A stretch of 64,000 bases of DNA from Toxonevra muliebris (Eukaryota > Arthropoda > Insecta > Diptera > Pallopteridae): contig OY829330.1 of assembly GCA_963691655.1 (NCBI GenBank), positions 5,573,800-5,637,799 of the forward strand, given 5' to 3'. Position 1 is the first letter of the stretch. The number at the start of each line of letters is the position of its first letter. Positions 9,165 through 20,839 of the stretch are shown piece by piece. The notes beneath the pieces were generated by a model. It saw only the letters and a list, made by a program, of their open reading frames with translations, was not told where the DNA came from and did not search any database. Made by a program: the position numbers and the translations under genes.

Positions 9165-11226
9165 AAATTCCCCGATTTTCGACCAAATTCGACCGCACCG
9201 GTATACTTTCATATTATAACCGTACGATACGCACTTTTCATATAAACATTTTATACAAACGAAAAATACCCTTTACGTAGTTACTCTCGGTCAGAGTTAT
9301 TTTAAGGTGCCCTACACTTTCTACAATTTTTTTTTATCAATTTTTCTTCGATTGATAAATTGATAAAAAAAAAAAAACAATGGATGTGTGCAAGACACGC
9401 AAGATATTTGATGTGTAAACATTTAAGCCAACTAAATGCCATATACATAAGATTACATATATATAGCCATATATAGGGATTTTAAGTATAATCTATATGG
9501 TAGGTAAATAATTCAAATTAAAACAATTCTTTTACAAACTTAAAAATTTATTAGATATCATTATCTTTTATATATAATAGCACAATTCACTATAAATTGC
9601 AAATGGTCTTACATCATTGCAAATGCAAATTTTTATTCCATATCGCATATATTTGTTGTTGTGATAGCAAAAATATTTTGCAATTGCTCCAAATCATAGT
9701 TGCATTATTTTTCTTTTACTCAATGCGTCGAGCACGATATGTTCGCATATAACGCAGCTGTAATTGCATCTTTTTTTCCGCGCTTTAAGTTTTTCTTCCT
9801 GTCGATTTTAAATTTTATTAGATGTAAAACTTATAATAAATAAGTTTGATTTTTTCTGTTTAACATATTTGCTATTTGCATAGATAAAAAAGTGTTGCCT
9901 TTCTAAGGTTAATGCACAAAGCAAAATTTTTACAATGCCGTGGTTTGCTATCATTATCATCTCATTTTGTTTATACATTTATTGAAACCTAGATTCCTTA
10001 TTAATTATCATTTTGTATTGTTTTTATATTTTAAAAAATATTTAATTTTAATCCAATCTAACTAACCGAATGCGAAACCTATCAAACGCCTGTGTTTGCT
10101 ACGGCGACTTCTCTGCTTGTATGGTATAGTCGATCTCCACACGTTTAACACCAACAAATAATTCTGCCACGAATAAATGTACACACACATTTTGTTTTCG
10201 TATGTTCATATATGTGTGAGTAAATTGATCGAAACATAAACAAACAGACTCCGGTCGTATTTTAATTTCTCCCTCTTTTCTTATCTTCTCTCTTCTCTTT
10301 ATTGTTTAGAGTAGCACAGTCATTTTGCTCAGTAGTGTGAGCGAGAAGGGAACTGGGCGTTACAGTTATCTTACATCTTACGATACAGTTATTCTTACAT
10401 TTTACACATTTTAAATTTTGCAAATACCGTGAGCTGAAATGTTTACACATCAAAAATTTTCTGACATCTATTTAAAGACTCCAAGTACAAGAAAAATTAT
10501 GTAATAATTAATAAAAAAATTATATAAAGGGTTTTTTTGCAGCTTCATGGAACCCGTTTTGAAAATCGTCAAACGCAATGGCGTGCGTGATTGCAGCTCA
10601 CTGGAACATCTAAAAAAATACCATTAGAAAAATTATAGCTGTACTTTCAGGACATACTAAGATTATTTTGTTTGACCAACAATGCACAAAATGGCAGACC
10701 GCAAAATTTTTCAAAAATTGGACTTTTTTCGTAAAAACAAAGTTCCAAATTGAGGGAAGAATTAACCAAAAATATATTCTGGGGCCATTGTAATGTAGAA
10801 GAACATATTTAAATTTCAGTTATAATGCACGCCAATGGCAAAAACCTTGTTTTGAGAAAAACTGGTTTAAAGTTTTGACTATCGGTTTTTACCATATAAA
10901 ATATACTTCTTCTTTATAATAGCTGACCAAGGACTAACAGTTATTAATTAGTAGGTGCGGAACAAAGGCACAGCTAAGCCTTTCTAAACGGCTGAAAGAG
11001 AAACCGAAGCACTGCGCGATCGCGTTGGACTGTCTGAATACTAAACATAAACTGTGTTGCATAAAGCAATGCTTTTATGGTGTTGGTTGCGAATGTGCTA
11101 GAATTGTATTTAAGAATGTAAAATTTGGCAAAAAATATTCTACAGGCAGTTTGAGGTATTTTAATATTAAAAGCTGAACGGTTTCAAATTCCCCGCAAAT
11201 CGGGAAATTCCCCGCAAGTTGGCAAC
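9165..11226 (-). mobile_element. GGGGAATTCCCC-ended module, long copy A
   Basis: The left end carries AAATTCCCCGATTTTCGACC (9166-) and the right end carries ATTCCCCGCAAGTTGG (near 11205). Reverse-complemented, these correspond to the two ends of the shorter copy at 15697-16553. Shared subterminal sequence includes TTATTTTAAGG (near 9300) and AGCTAAGCCTTTCT (near 10975). No transposase frame is recognisable in the roughly 2 kb interior, which is AT-rich and includes a short hairpin at 9328-9372. It is probably a non-autonomous DNA element. Confidence 0.5.
9328..9372. repeat. Short T/A-rich hairpin
   Basis: A run of T followed by ATCAATTT pairs with AAATTGAT followed by a run of A, across a 12- to 14-base loop. 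It may be a simple fold or a small insertion. Confidence 0.5.
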
Positions 11227-11239
11227 ACTAGTATACACA

Positions 11240-11535
11240 TATACATATATTCTACTCCCGCTAAAGCAATGATTTTAACAACGATGAATTCAGTGCTTTG
11301 ATCTATGAAAAAAATGGAAAAACTTCCGATGCTAATATTTTAAATATTATTATATTTATATATATTTTAGATATTTCATATTGCATATTCTTCCAGTTCT
11401 GAACTATATTTAAAGTTTCAAGTCTCTAGCTCATCGGGAAGTTAGTTTAAAATCGATTGCAAAATTTGTCCCGAACAGACTGACAGACAGACAGACACCA
11501 TTGAAAGCGAGTTGATATAAACGTGGTAAAAAATA
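11240..11535 (+). repeat. Repeat block R, copy A
   Basis: From TTCTACTCCCGCTAAAGCAA to GAAAGCGAGTTGATATAAA, this matches 16925-17205 in the same orientation at high identity. It ends next to a GACAGACAGACAGACA tetranucleotide run. Confidence 0.75.
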
Positions 11536-11689
11536 ATAAGTACTCTCTAGGGTTAAAAAAGGCTGCACCTAAGCGAATTGTGCTGACTGTACCCATATAC
11601 AAATACACTAACTTAAGGGACTTAAGTAATGTTGTCAAACGGTCCGTTTTCACCGGAACATCCCGGATTTAAAAGTATTATAATTTCGT

Positions 11690-11808
11690 TACTAAGGGCC
11701 GTTTTCTCAATGTCCGGTTAAGCACTAATCAGAACTAACTACTACTACTAACCATCGGTTAAAGTTCGGATTAGTGCTTAACTGGAAATTGAGAAAACGG
11801 CCCTAAGT
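11690..11808. mobile_element. Hairpin MITE (GGGCCGTTTTCTCA family)
   Basis: Arms 11693-11735 and 11763-11807 are near-complementary inverted repeats, starting TAAGGGCCGTTTTCTCA and containing GGTTAAGCACTAATC. A loop of about 27 bases contains CTACTACTACTAACC. The whole element is about 115 bp and palindromic. A related single arm lies at 12512-12575. Such short palindromic elements are typical of MITEs. The autonomous partner is unknown. Confidence 0.7.
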
Positions 11809-11809
11809 A

Positions 11810-13790
11810 CCTATTTTTGACAAGTTTGATTAAATATTATAATAGGGTAAAGACACAGCTTACGAATCATAGTAAAGGCCAAGAAACGTCCAAATGGAAA
11901 CGAAATAAAATGAATAAAAAATGCTACACCTGTTGTTTTTTTTTTCTTTTAAATTGCACTATGCTAGAAAATTAAGGTTGTTTTGATGAATCCAAATCTC
12001 TATACGGTTTTCAATAGTAATAGGCCTATTTAATAATACTGCCAAGGCGTTTCGCTACTTTAGGTCAAATAATTTTTTTCAAGGTCAAAGTATGCAATAG
12101 AAGTCACATCTATAATGGCAGTTGCCTAAAAATTAAAATATTTTTTGAAAAATTTGAAATATGTTTTTAGTGATTCATTTTATTAGTTTTTGTTAATAAG
12201 AAAGAGAATTAAAAATATTTAGTTTTTATAAACATCACTTAAGAAAAAACAAAAAAAAAAATCCATATTCAGTGTTAACGCCAAAGTCTTATAAGTAACG
12301 CTCCTTTTTTATTTCATTAAAAAAAGTAAATATTGAAAACTAATTAATACTTTGTTTGCATTCCCTTATTTTTAATTGTCAGTTCGAGTCTATTAGGCAT
12401 ACCCTGGCGGTCATAAAAACCGCACCAGTTGTAAAATTGTTACTATTTCTGTAAAATTCAGCCCCAATTTCCCTTTTTTTGTCAAGGAGATTCACTTGTT
12501 TATATTTAAAGAACCGTTTCTCAATGTCCAGTTAAGCACTAATCCGAACTTTAACTGACGGTTAGTAGTCGTACTAAGCCCTGGGAATGTAATTAAGTGG
12601 AATGTAAAATGTTTTGTTGCGATTTTTTTTTTTTTGCAAAAAGAAGAGTTTTTGAAGGAGTACCAAAAACAACTGCAAAGTATAAATAATTATCGCGGCA
12701 CCAAAAGGTCGACATTTTTGTTTTTAGGGGTCAAGGGCTGTCATAAAGTTAATTACCTGAAGAATTTTGGTTCTTACTCTCGACTGCTTTTAGATTGATC
12801 CAGAAAAAAGTCAATTTGAACCCGCTTGGACAACAAAAGACATTGGAAGACAAATACAAAAGTAAATGGCATAACCAGAAGGACACGATTAGAGGAACCC
12901 GATACTGTGAGTGAACTCCACACTCCCATTATCTCTGTAAGATTCAGGGATTTTTGGTACAAGTTTTTGTGCCTAGTAAAATTAGCATTAATTGCTGATA
13001 TATTGTATTGCAAAAATTATTTTAGACTTAGCTGCTGTCTTTATCACTAAAAAACAGTTGATACTCAAAAGAAAAAATTAATTAATTTCGTGACTTCGGA
13101 AAATTCCCGTTCACTTTTTATTTAACATAAAAATAACAGTACACAAACAAAAAAATGATCATACTTGGTTTTTATAATTCCTTAGCCTCAAATATTAGAT
13201 ATTTAGACAGTAGTGTAGCGTTAAAACTAAATATACCAAAACAGTCACATGTATAAACTGACAACGAGGTAAACCCAAATAAGAAAACTTCCAAATATGT
13301 GTGTATGGGTGTACAAAAAAAATACATATTTAATAAATTGTGAATAGAAAATAATCTAAAAAATTATTGAAAAAACAATAAATGGAAAAAATTTAATTAC
13401 TTTATCGAAGACGATGGGTGTGGTATTTTACTCACTATCTTTTTATACGATTTGATGGAATACGTGCGTGTAAAAAATGTAAATGTGAAATTTTTCAACA
13501 TATAAGTATATACGTTTAAAGTCATAATTGTAATTACAATAACAATAAAAATTAAAAATTTTACTTATTTGTCATAAATTTCGATCATAACCGCAACACA
13601 AAAGCATTGAAAAAATTTTAAGCGCATTTTTTTATTATTACCTCATTTCAAATTTAGGTTTAGATTTTTTGGTAATAAGAAAAGAAACAGAAAACAATGG
13701 CATATGAAAAATAAAGTGACTTATACAGATCGTTTTGAAAAAATGAGAATTAGTGAAACTCAAATAGACAATTAAGATATGGGGCATATA
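11810..13790. other. AT-rich, one MITE arm, no gene
   Basis: Contains the partial hairpin-MITE arm at 12512-12575 (CGTTTCTCAATGTCC). Short frames at 12774-13050 on both strands are antisense to one another and not recognisable. Nothing else is supported. Confidence 0.5.
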
Positions 13791-13792
13791 TA

Positions 13793-14185
13793 ACTTCAAA
13801 TAACTAATTAAAACATGAACTTAAGTCATGACTTTGAAAATTAACGTCTAGATTTAATTTTCATAGTCTAGAACGATAGTGGTAGTTTTTTTTCAATATC
13901 TATATTCAGTGAAGATATTTGGAATCATAACGATTTCAAATATATGTACTTAGTTTATATAGGATATTGAGAGACTAAGAACTACCACTAAGATCACTGA
14001 TGAGGAAATGTGGCGGATTCCGAAACGGCCGTCTGATTTTCCCGTCTCTATATATACTTCTGTTTTTTTTTATTACATTTGTTCATTAAGCTTGTTTATA
14101 TATAAGTTCAAATAACGGATTAAACATGAACTTAAGTCATGACTTTGAAAATCAACGTCTACTAATTAATTTTCATAGTCTCCTA
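13793..14185 (+). repeat. 311-bp repeat, one unit plus partial second
   Basis: AAACATGAACTTAAGTCATG occurs at 13811 and again at 14122 (311 bp apart), followed each time by GACTTTGAAAAT and AACGTCTA. The sequence between them contains ACTAAGATCACTGATGAGG and TTCCGAAACGGCCGTC. A dispersed copy lies at 40172-40500. Confidence 0.75.
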
Positions 14186-14587
14186 AGAACTAAAAAAAAA
14201 AAAATGGAAAAAACTTTTGCTGGTGTTCTTAAGACTAATTATCTTTGACCAAAACTTGATGCTTTATATCTGAAACCACACTTCATGGGAAAAGTTTAAT
14301 GCTGAATGATGACATCACACGGCTTCGGAAACGATATGTTTGGTTACGGAGGTGATATTTTCATGAAAGAAGCGTCGCACTGTGATTTGGCTCCATACAA
14401 AGTGCTGAAAAAATATAAGGAATCGTTTCAGCACAACGATTTTTGACTTAGATAGTAAAAAAGAAAAATTGTGAAAATGAGCATAATCAGTCAATTGCCA
14501 CGATTTTCTCCCCTAAAACATGCTTAGCCCACTTCGAAAATCTATCTTCTATCTATATATATAAAATAATTTAAATAGAGTAAAGTT

Positions 14588-14630
14588 ATTTTATACTTTT
14601 TAGTCCGTTTTAAAAACGTGGTATATTAAA
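14588..14630 (-). repeat. Short repeat, inverse of 8431-8473
   Basis: Reverse complement of the segment at 8431-8473 with few or no differences over about 40 bp. Confidence 0.6.
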
Positions 14631-14943
14631 AAAATTTTATATTAATTAAATTATTTAAATTATTATTTTCTGCTTTTTAGTCTTGTATGTGTGAAATTTT
14701 TTACTGCCAATTCAACAACTATATAGGGCAAAGACCTTATAAATTTTCCGTATTGCACTGTGTAATCGATAACATCATAAGAAAATTAGCACAGTTATAT
14801 TTTTCTTTGAAATAATATCATATAAAAAGAATTGTACGAAAGTGTACCGAAAATCTTGCTTATGTACTGACGTATTTCGAACCTCAAAGTGTACTGAAAA
14901 AATTACGATCGTATCGAAAAACCCATCACTAATGTATACACAT

Positions 14944-15345
14944 TAGTGTCCGACCGAAGCTGATTTTTTGGCCTATGCCGAAGCCGAACTTCGGCCATTC
15001 ATCTAATCTTCGGCCGAAGACCGAAGGATTTTTAAAATATAAAAAATAAAAATTTGAAAGTAAATATTTTTTACCTATGTATTTGCAAACATATACAGAA
15101 AAATATTAATAGTAGATACTCCAAGTAAAAAGCTGACCAGTAACACTAAATAACTGTTCACTGTCGAAGGAGCTGACAAATATTATTTATCTCAAGAATC
15201 ATTTAAAAATTAGTTTACGTCAAAATATACAGTAACATCGACTATATATCTGTATAGCGACTGTCGTTCAACGAAACCTGTGTCAAAAAAAAAGTTGGCC
15301 GATGGCTGCCATGATTCTGCTTATGTAAAATCAAAGATTGAATCA
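14944..15345 (+). repeat. TTCGGCC-family element end, copy 2 (400 bp)
   Basis: Starts ATTAGTGTCCGACCGAAG, followed by GCCGAAGCCGAACTTCGG and CTTCGGCCGAAGACCGAAGG blocks, then AT-rich sequence. It ends near AATCAAAGATTGAATCAGCG. It is closely similar, in inverse orientation, to 27815-28233. It abuts repeat block L and carries no coding frame. Confidence 0.75.
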
Positions 15346-15379
15346 GCGTATTCCAAAGTAGTTATATGAAATATGCAAA

Positions 15380-15695
15380 ACCGCAACCAAACATTTACAT
15401 ATTTGTATATAAAGAATATATAAATACTGTAAATGCTGAATGTTATTTGCCAAAAGAAATGTTAAATATTGGTTTTAACAAACACGTCAAACTCATCCAT
15501 TCATACATTTTTGTCCGCTGGATGTGTCGACAACCGCCGCTGTCAAACCATCGGTATTGCACCTCGTTGCTGGTTTCTACGATTTTTTGTTTCGATTCCA
15601 GCAAAAACGAAAAGAAAAAGTTCATTATTATTTGTTTTTGTTCTCTGCTTATATCTTCTCTCTCTCATTCGTCTTTGAATTTGTGTATGTATCAG
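15380..15695 (+). repeat. Repeat block L, copy B
   Basis: Paralogue of 8838-9164. Includes AAACACGTCAAACTCATCC and ACGATTTTTTGTTTCGATTC, both also present in copy A. Frames on both strands here are short and unrecognised. Confidence 0.75.
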
Positions 15696-15696
15696 C

Positions 15697-16553
15697 GATG
15701 CCAACTTGCGGGGAATTCCCCGATTTGTGAGGAATTTTACTTGGTGCGGGGAATCGGGGAATGAACTGTTTTTTGCGGGGAATTTGAAGTAATTTTTTGT
15801 CAAATTTCATGTTATATAAAACGTTTAACTTATGAAATATTTCATATTTTGGGTCTTAAAATCTTCATCTTTTCTTAAGAAGGCCCTGCAAATTTTTTGG
15901 TTTGGAGAAATCGATTTTTTAAAAAGTGTGCTATTTGAAAGTATTATATTTCAAAAGAATTTTGTAAAAATTTCAGAGAACGCAGAGTGCTTTCATAGAT
16001 TATAGCGGCGGTTGTCAGTCAGGCCAAAACAGTCGCGCGGCTCTTCGACTTCCCTTTCGGCCATTCAGAAAGGCTTAGCTATGCCTTCGTCCAGCACCTT
16101 CTGATTAACTCTTAACCATTGCTGACTAATCTGTAAACTTACAAATTACGGTCAGCCATCATAAAGAAGATGAAGTACATATATTTTATATGTTAAAAAC
16201 CGATAGTCAAAACTTTGAACCCGTTTTTCTCAAAACAAAGTTTTTGCATTTTTTTTTTTGAGTCAACAAAAATGCCATGTCTTCTCCATTAAGAACTTTG
16301 ATGTCCAAAAGTGGGCTGAAGCTTATATGTTAAGAGTTCCGGAGTCAGAAAGTGCGTTTCTATTAATCTACCAGTCCCATAAAAAATTGTCAAGTTTTGG
16401 ACCGAGAAAGTTCAGGGTCGCCTTAAAATAACACTCACTGAGGTCAATTTCGTATTTGTAAAATGTTTATATGGAAAGTGCGTGTAGAGCTGTTATAATA
16501 TGAAATTATACCAATGCGGGGAATTCGATCGAAAATCGGGGAATTTCCCAAAG
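15697..16553 (+). mobile_element. GGGGAATTCCCC-ended module, short copy B
   Basis: Begins CCAACTTGCGGGGAATTCCC and ends near TCGATCGAAAATCGGGGAAT. Internal GCGGGGAATCGGGGAATG repeats the same core. Both ends match the ends of 9165-11226 in reverse orientation, but the interior is about 1.2 kb shorter. A third, end-only copy is at 41333-41440. Confidence 0.5.
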
Positions 16554-16914
16554 GTAATCGGGGAGGGAGAAAAAATGAGCGCAGAGTAATTGTTATACAC
16601 TGTATAAAAATAAACCTAAAAGCCGTCACATGACAAATAAAAGACTTAAAAAACTTAAATAAAAGGTATGCTTTCAATGCATTTATTTAAATCTATTCAT
16701 TGCATGTTACCAAAGGCATTCGAAGTCATAACTTATTTTTTAGCGTTAGTTTTTGATCATACATATAATTTCTCGCCGTGAACATTAGGAAAAAATCAAC
16801 ACAGCCGCTGCCCATGTTGCTTCGTTGCTGTCTGAACAACGACTAATTGCAAGAGCGTAAGAATGCGTGTGATGAGCGTACTGCTCGTTTGAGTAAGGAA
16901 ATGCCGACCACTGA

Positions 16915-17215
16915 TATATACGCATATCCATATTTTCTACTCCCGCTAAAGCAAAGAATTTTACAACGATGAATGCAATGCTTTGATCAATGAAAAAAAT
17001 TGAAAAACTTCCGATGCTAATATTTTAAATATTATTATATTTATATATATTTTAGATTTGTCATATTGCATTATCTTCCAGTTCTGGACTATGTTTAAAA
17101 TTTCAAGTCTCTAGCTCATCGGGAAGTTAGTTTAAAATCATTTGCAAAATTTGTACCGAACAGACTGACAGACAGACACCATTGAAAGCGAATTGATATA
17201 AAGTGGTAAAATAGA
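16915..17215 (+). repeat. Repeat block R, copy B
   Basis: Matches 11240-11535 in the same orientation from TTCTACTCCCGCTAAAGCAA to GAAAGCGAATTGATATAAA. About 350 bp of unrelated sequence separates it from the preceding module, unlike in copy A. Confidence 0.75.
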
Positions 17216-17631
17216 GCTCTGTTAAATGTTTAGTCCTAATAGGTTTCTATATTTCGCAACGGATTGTCATAAAATTTAGTATGTAATTGCTTTGGACATT
17301 TGTCGAGTTAAGTCGATATTTATTTTAAGTTAATTTCAAATAGTTTCTTTAATATAGACCATTCTTTGGACCAAAGTCAGCTTTTTTATAAAATTTAGCT
17401 ACTTAATGCAAAATGCTGCTTAAACTATAAGAGGTACATACAAATTATGTATGGAAAGATTATAGATTTTATCTTTTGCTAAAATAAAGGTGGCAAATAT
17501 CTAAAGTTAATAGTTTACCTGTAAAATGCATTTTTATATTAAAAATTTGTTCCCCTTACATTTGTTACTGTAAATATTTATGTTTTTCCTAGAATCAAAG
17601 CCAAAGATTTTTTTTACTTCGCTCGCTGTGA

Positions 17632-17826
17632 TTTCCACCACACAAACACAAAGCAGAAAAGAATGCGTATAAGCTTTGCGTTTATTTCATAGTAGTGTGT
17701 GGATTAGTTGGTTAGAGAGGTGGATTGAGGAAAAAGTTGTGGAATAGTGAGTTCGAATCCCACTTGAAGCGGGACCAAATAATTTTTTTTTTTTTCAATA
17801 AATTTTTTTTATCGGTGTGGTGGAAA
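17632..17826 (+). mobile_element. tRNA-like pol III element within 12-bp inverted repeat
   Basis: TTTCCACCACAC (17632-17643) is exactly inverted at 17815-17826. Inside lies a tRNA-like head: GGATTAGTTGGTTAGAGAGG (17701-17720) fits a pol III A box, and GTTCGAATCC (17751-17760) fits a B box. The B box sits in a T-arm-like GTGAG...CCCAC stem with one mismatch. T runs follow from 17782. A 7-bp acceptor stem does not form, so this is not a working tRNA. A tRNA-derived SINE or a tRNA pseudogene carried in a MITE fits better. Confidence 0.55.
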
Positions 17827-17829
17827 AAA

Positions 17830-18980
17830 AATAAATGTACAACAAAAAACAAATACCGTTAAGCGGAAACTAAAGTTTTTTTTTTTTTTTGAAAATTGGT
17901 TTGGAATTTTTTGTTCGGTAAAAACGCTGTAAAAAGTCATAAAACGTGTAGAAAACTTAAAAAAAAATTAAATAAATTTTATGAATTTTTTTTTAAAATT
18001 TCATTCAGAAAAACCATATGAGGGCTCAAAATTTTTTTTTTTTTCGTATTGTATAGTGTAATTATTCCATGAATCAATTTATCAGTTCCTTTAAATATAT
18101 TTTCACTTCAACCTTACATACTAGCGTAAACATTAGATTTAGAGATTTTGACATAACTACTTAAATGTATGTTATCTTAACATAATTATATATACATACT
18201 TAATATAATGTCAAAAAAGTATGTTTTCAAACACCGAAAAATATTTAAGCATCAAAAATTTTTTCAGATGTTGCCACGACCTGAAAATATTTTCCACCAA
18301 ACACACTTAGAAAAATCTACCAAAATTCTACCAAAACTGTTTCATACAAACAAAACATAATTTTGCATTGGAACGCCCTATGTAATTTTAAAGTTGAAAC
18401 TTTGTGAACTTTTAAACATTTTTCAGTTATTCTTTAACTTTGTTTTATGCAACTATAGAAACTCGTGATCGATCAGGATCATTAGACAAAAACACTTCAT
18501 CGCGGGAAAAGTCCGTTCAGGTAAAGCTAAAATTCCTAGGATAACTAAAACAAATTCTGCAGAACTTAATAAATTTCTCAAACTATAGGTGGTTTCTCGG
18601 GATAGTTCAGTAAATTCCAACCATTTGCTTCCGTGTGAGAACTTTGCCCTTTTTTCCTTATTGAAAAATGGGAGTTCGATAAAATAAAAGCTTGAATATT
18701 TTGTGATAAATCGAATACTGCCTAGTAATTCAATGTAACATCCGTAACGCTCATAAAAATTATAATAATCATCTTTAGTGCTATTTTACTAAGTTATTGT
18801 TGCACATGACGGTTTCCCAATCATTTTAAAGATAATACGGGAGTTACAACGCTCGTTTGGGATAAAGTACAATTCCGGACAAGGTCTCCAATTCAGAGCG
18901 CATGGTATGCCTACCCATATGTCGTCTCATCCACTATTATTGAGCGATTAGCTCTGACAAAATATAAGATGCTGGTTCCG
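17830..18980. other. No gene seen
   Basis: AT-rich with several long T runs. No coding frame or repeat was recognised. Confidence 0.5.
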
Positions 18981-18984
18981 ATTT

Positions 18985-19042
18985 TTTTTTTTACTTTATG
19001 CTACAAAGTGACAGTATACTTTCTAGCATAAAGTAAAAAAGA
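18985..19042. repeat. Strong hairpin, 16-bp stem
   Basis: TTTTTACTTTATGCTA (18988-19003) is perfectly complementary to TAGCATAAAGTAAAAA (19024-19039). The 20-base loop can extend pairing with AAGT/ACTT. The hairpin lies just outside the 3' end of the neighbouring LINE. Confidence 0.7.
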
Positions 19043-19257
19043 TGTGGCAAAAGTAAGTTCTCAAAAACTTTAATATTCAAAATGGCCACATTTTATTTAA
19101 GATTTCTACATCGATCCTGACCAGCGGTGCCCAAAAGGTATGGTTGGTTGGTTAAGGTGGGACACCCACAGAAGACCTACTGTGAGTCACAATTACCGCT
19201 TTAGCGCCGTTTTGAAACCATTTTCTCACCGAACTAGAATTAAAGCTGGACTCTTAC

Positions 19258-20107
19258 TAAACCCACCCCCTGGAGTTTAGGTAACCCAGCAGATTCTTTG
19301 GACTGACTGCCGAGCAATCGTACAGTTTGTCGCGGAAATTTTTTTCTTTTTTTTCTAAGTTTCCACAACTTCTGCAGTGAGTGTTAAAAGGGATGCGCAG
19401 TTCACCAGTGGTCGGTGCAGGCCACCGTTAACCTAGCAGTACGATCCCTGGTTAAAAACTAGCCCTACCCTCATTATATGAGGGTTACGTCTCACGTGAG
19501 GTAACACAGGATGTTAATGACCTCCACCTCTGATTATCCAGTTGAAGACAGTGCAGGTACATGCCTCTCTTGACAACTCCCAAGGAGAATCGAACCGGTA
19601 CGCCTAAAGAGGCCCCTGAGCGTGCTAATTCATCAACTTTCTCATTCCCTTCAATGTTCCTATGGCCGGGAACCCAGATGAGAGTGATGTCAGCATAATG
19701 ATTTAGCTCGCTCAGTACCTCCCTGCACTCCTTAACCCGCTTTGATTCTGTGGTGGTGGATTGAAGCGTTTTTATTGCTGCCTGGCTGTCGGTAAAAATA
19801 ACGACCTTACACCTATATGTGATATGATGCTTTATTAGTCGAGTCGACAAGCCTCTCTAATAGCTAGAACTTCGGCCTAAAAAACCGAGGCATCATTAGG
19901 TAAACGTAAGGATTGATTTATTTCCACATGCGGTGAGTGCACTCCCGCACCCACCTCGCAGGCCATTTTTGAACCATCTGTAAAAATGGGAATGTCATAT
20001 TCTGTTAAAAAGTTTTTTTCTTTCCATTCTGCCCTTGTAGGATATCTTACCTTAAAATTGCTTTTGAAACACAGTTGTGGTATGAAGTAATCTGTTCCTC
20101 TGTACAC
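19258..20107 (-). pseudogene. LINE RNase H and C-terminal zinc-knuckle region, broken
   Basis: The frame from 20107 reads RVYRGTDYFIPQLCF and then IPIFTDGSKM, the first RNase H acidic motif. It reaches LPNDASVF and meets TAG where AEVLAIREACRL follows. After a frameshift, 19850-19485 gives VIFTDSQAAIKTL and LIWVPGHRNIEGNEKVDELA, the remaining RNase H motifs. Further degraded sequence toward 19258 has CRSCG and LGYLNSRGWV, the usual end of such ORF2 proteins. RNase H removes the RNA strand during target-primed reverse transcription. The nonsense codon and frameshift make this copy inactive. Confidence 0.85.
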
Positions 20108-20576
20108 GAACCTCCATATTCGAACTTTGGCATCTCTTTTTTGGTATCACTACAATCGGTGTAGCCCATTCGCTTTTGTCTACTTTTATTAAAAGACCCT
20201 CTGCAACTTGACTCTCTAATTCATCCTCCACTGATTTCAATGGAGGAAAAGCAACTTGCCTAGCCCTAAAAAATTTCGGTGTTGCTAATTTCTTAACATA
20301 CAGTCTAGCCTGATGTCCTGTAATCTTGCCCAACATAAGTGAAAACAAATTCGGGTATGTGTTTATCATGGTTTTTATTTCTTCATCGTGATGTACGGCT
20401 GCTTGAATTTTATGTATATCTTCTACAGACTTTGACTGATTCTTTAGCATTTTTATCCAGTCTAGTTTGATAGCTCGCAACCATTCTCTTCCTAGCAATG
20501 GCTTACGGTCTGAACGCACAATGTTCATTTTTAATTGCGTCGACGTTTTACCTGCTACCAGATATATCAAACACAA
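20052..20576 (-). pseudogene. Gypsy pol: start of reverse transcriptase, truncated
   Basis: The frame contains PLLGREWLRAIKLDW, then FRARQVAFPPLKSVEDELE and KSEWATPIVVIPKK, the well-known start of Ty3/gypsy reverse transcriptase. Homology stops just after the VIPKK motif (about 20130), and the reading passes into the LINE RNase H segment. The polymerase active site, RNase H and integrase are therefore absent. The last 25 or so codons of this frame are out-of-frame LINE sequence. The truncation point is also the junction of the gypsy insertion with its host LINE. Confidence 0.85.
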
Positions 20577-20755
20577 TCAATCGGGGTCCTGCAATAGCTA
20601 ACCAAATCAATATCGTTGGCGTGTACTTTTAGCTTTCCGAATTTTTTCTTCGCCTCCTCCAAACTGATTATTGTAACTGGTGCTTCTGTGTCGATTTCGA
20701 ACGTCAAAATTATTTTTGCGCGAGAGCCCACCATTTTTTTAGCGCCACTTTCCAC
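20567..20755 (-). pseudogene. Gypsy aspartic protease, active site altered
   Basis: A 62-residue frame lies between the zinc knuckle and the RT start and contains TFEIDTEAPVTIISLEEAKK, the region of the catalytic DTG(A) motif of retroviral-type aspartic proteases. Here the glycine is replaced by glutamate (DTEA), which should abolish activity. LVSYCRTPI follows. Position and spacing fit a Ty3/gypsy protease that matures Gag-Pol. It overlaps the RT frame by a few bases in another frame. Confidence 0.75.
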
Positions 20756-20839
20756 TTGTAATAAGTCATCGACGCTGTAGCTGTCTGAGCTATTTTCCTC
20801 CTCCGAAATTTAATTGAGTGATGGTTTTTTTTTTAAGCT

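Noticed and set aside
11479..11498. Regulatory meaning of GACAGACAGACA
   Set aside because: It is a simple tetranucleotide microsatellite at the end of repeat block R and is present in both copies.
12774..13050. Overlapping 74- and 79-codon frames
   Set aside because: Mutually antisense, short and unrecognised. No splice or promoter context.
17701..17775. Functional tRNA gene
   Set aside because: A and B boxes are present, but no 7-bp acceptor stem forms and the anticodon arm is not convincing.
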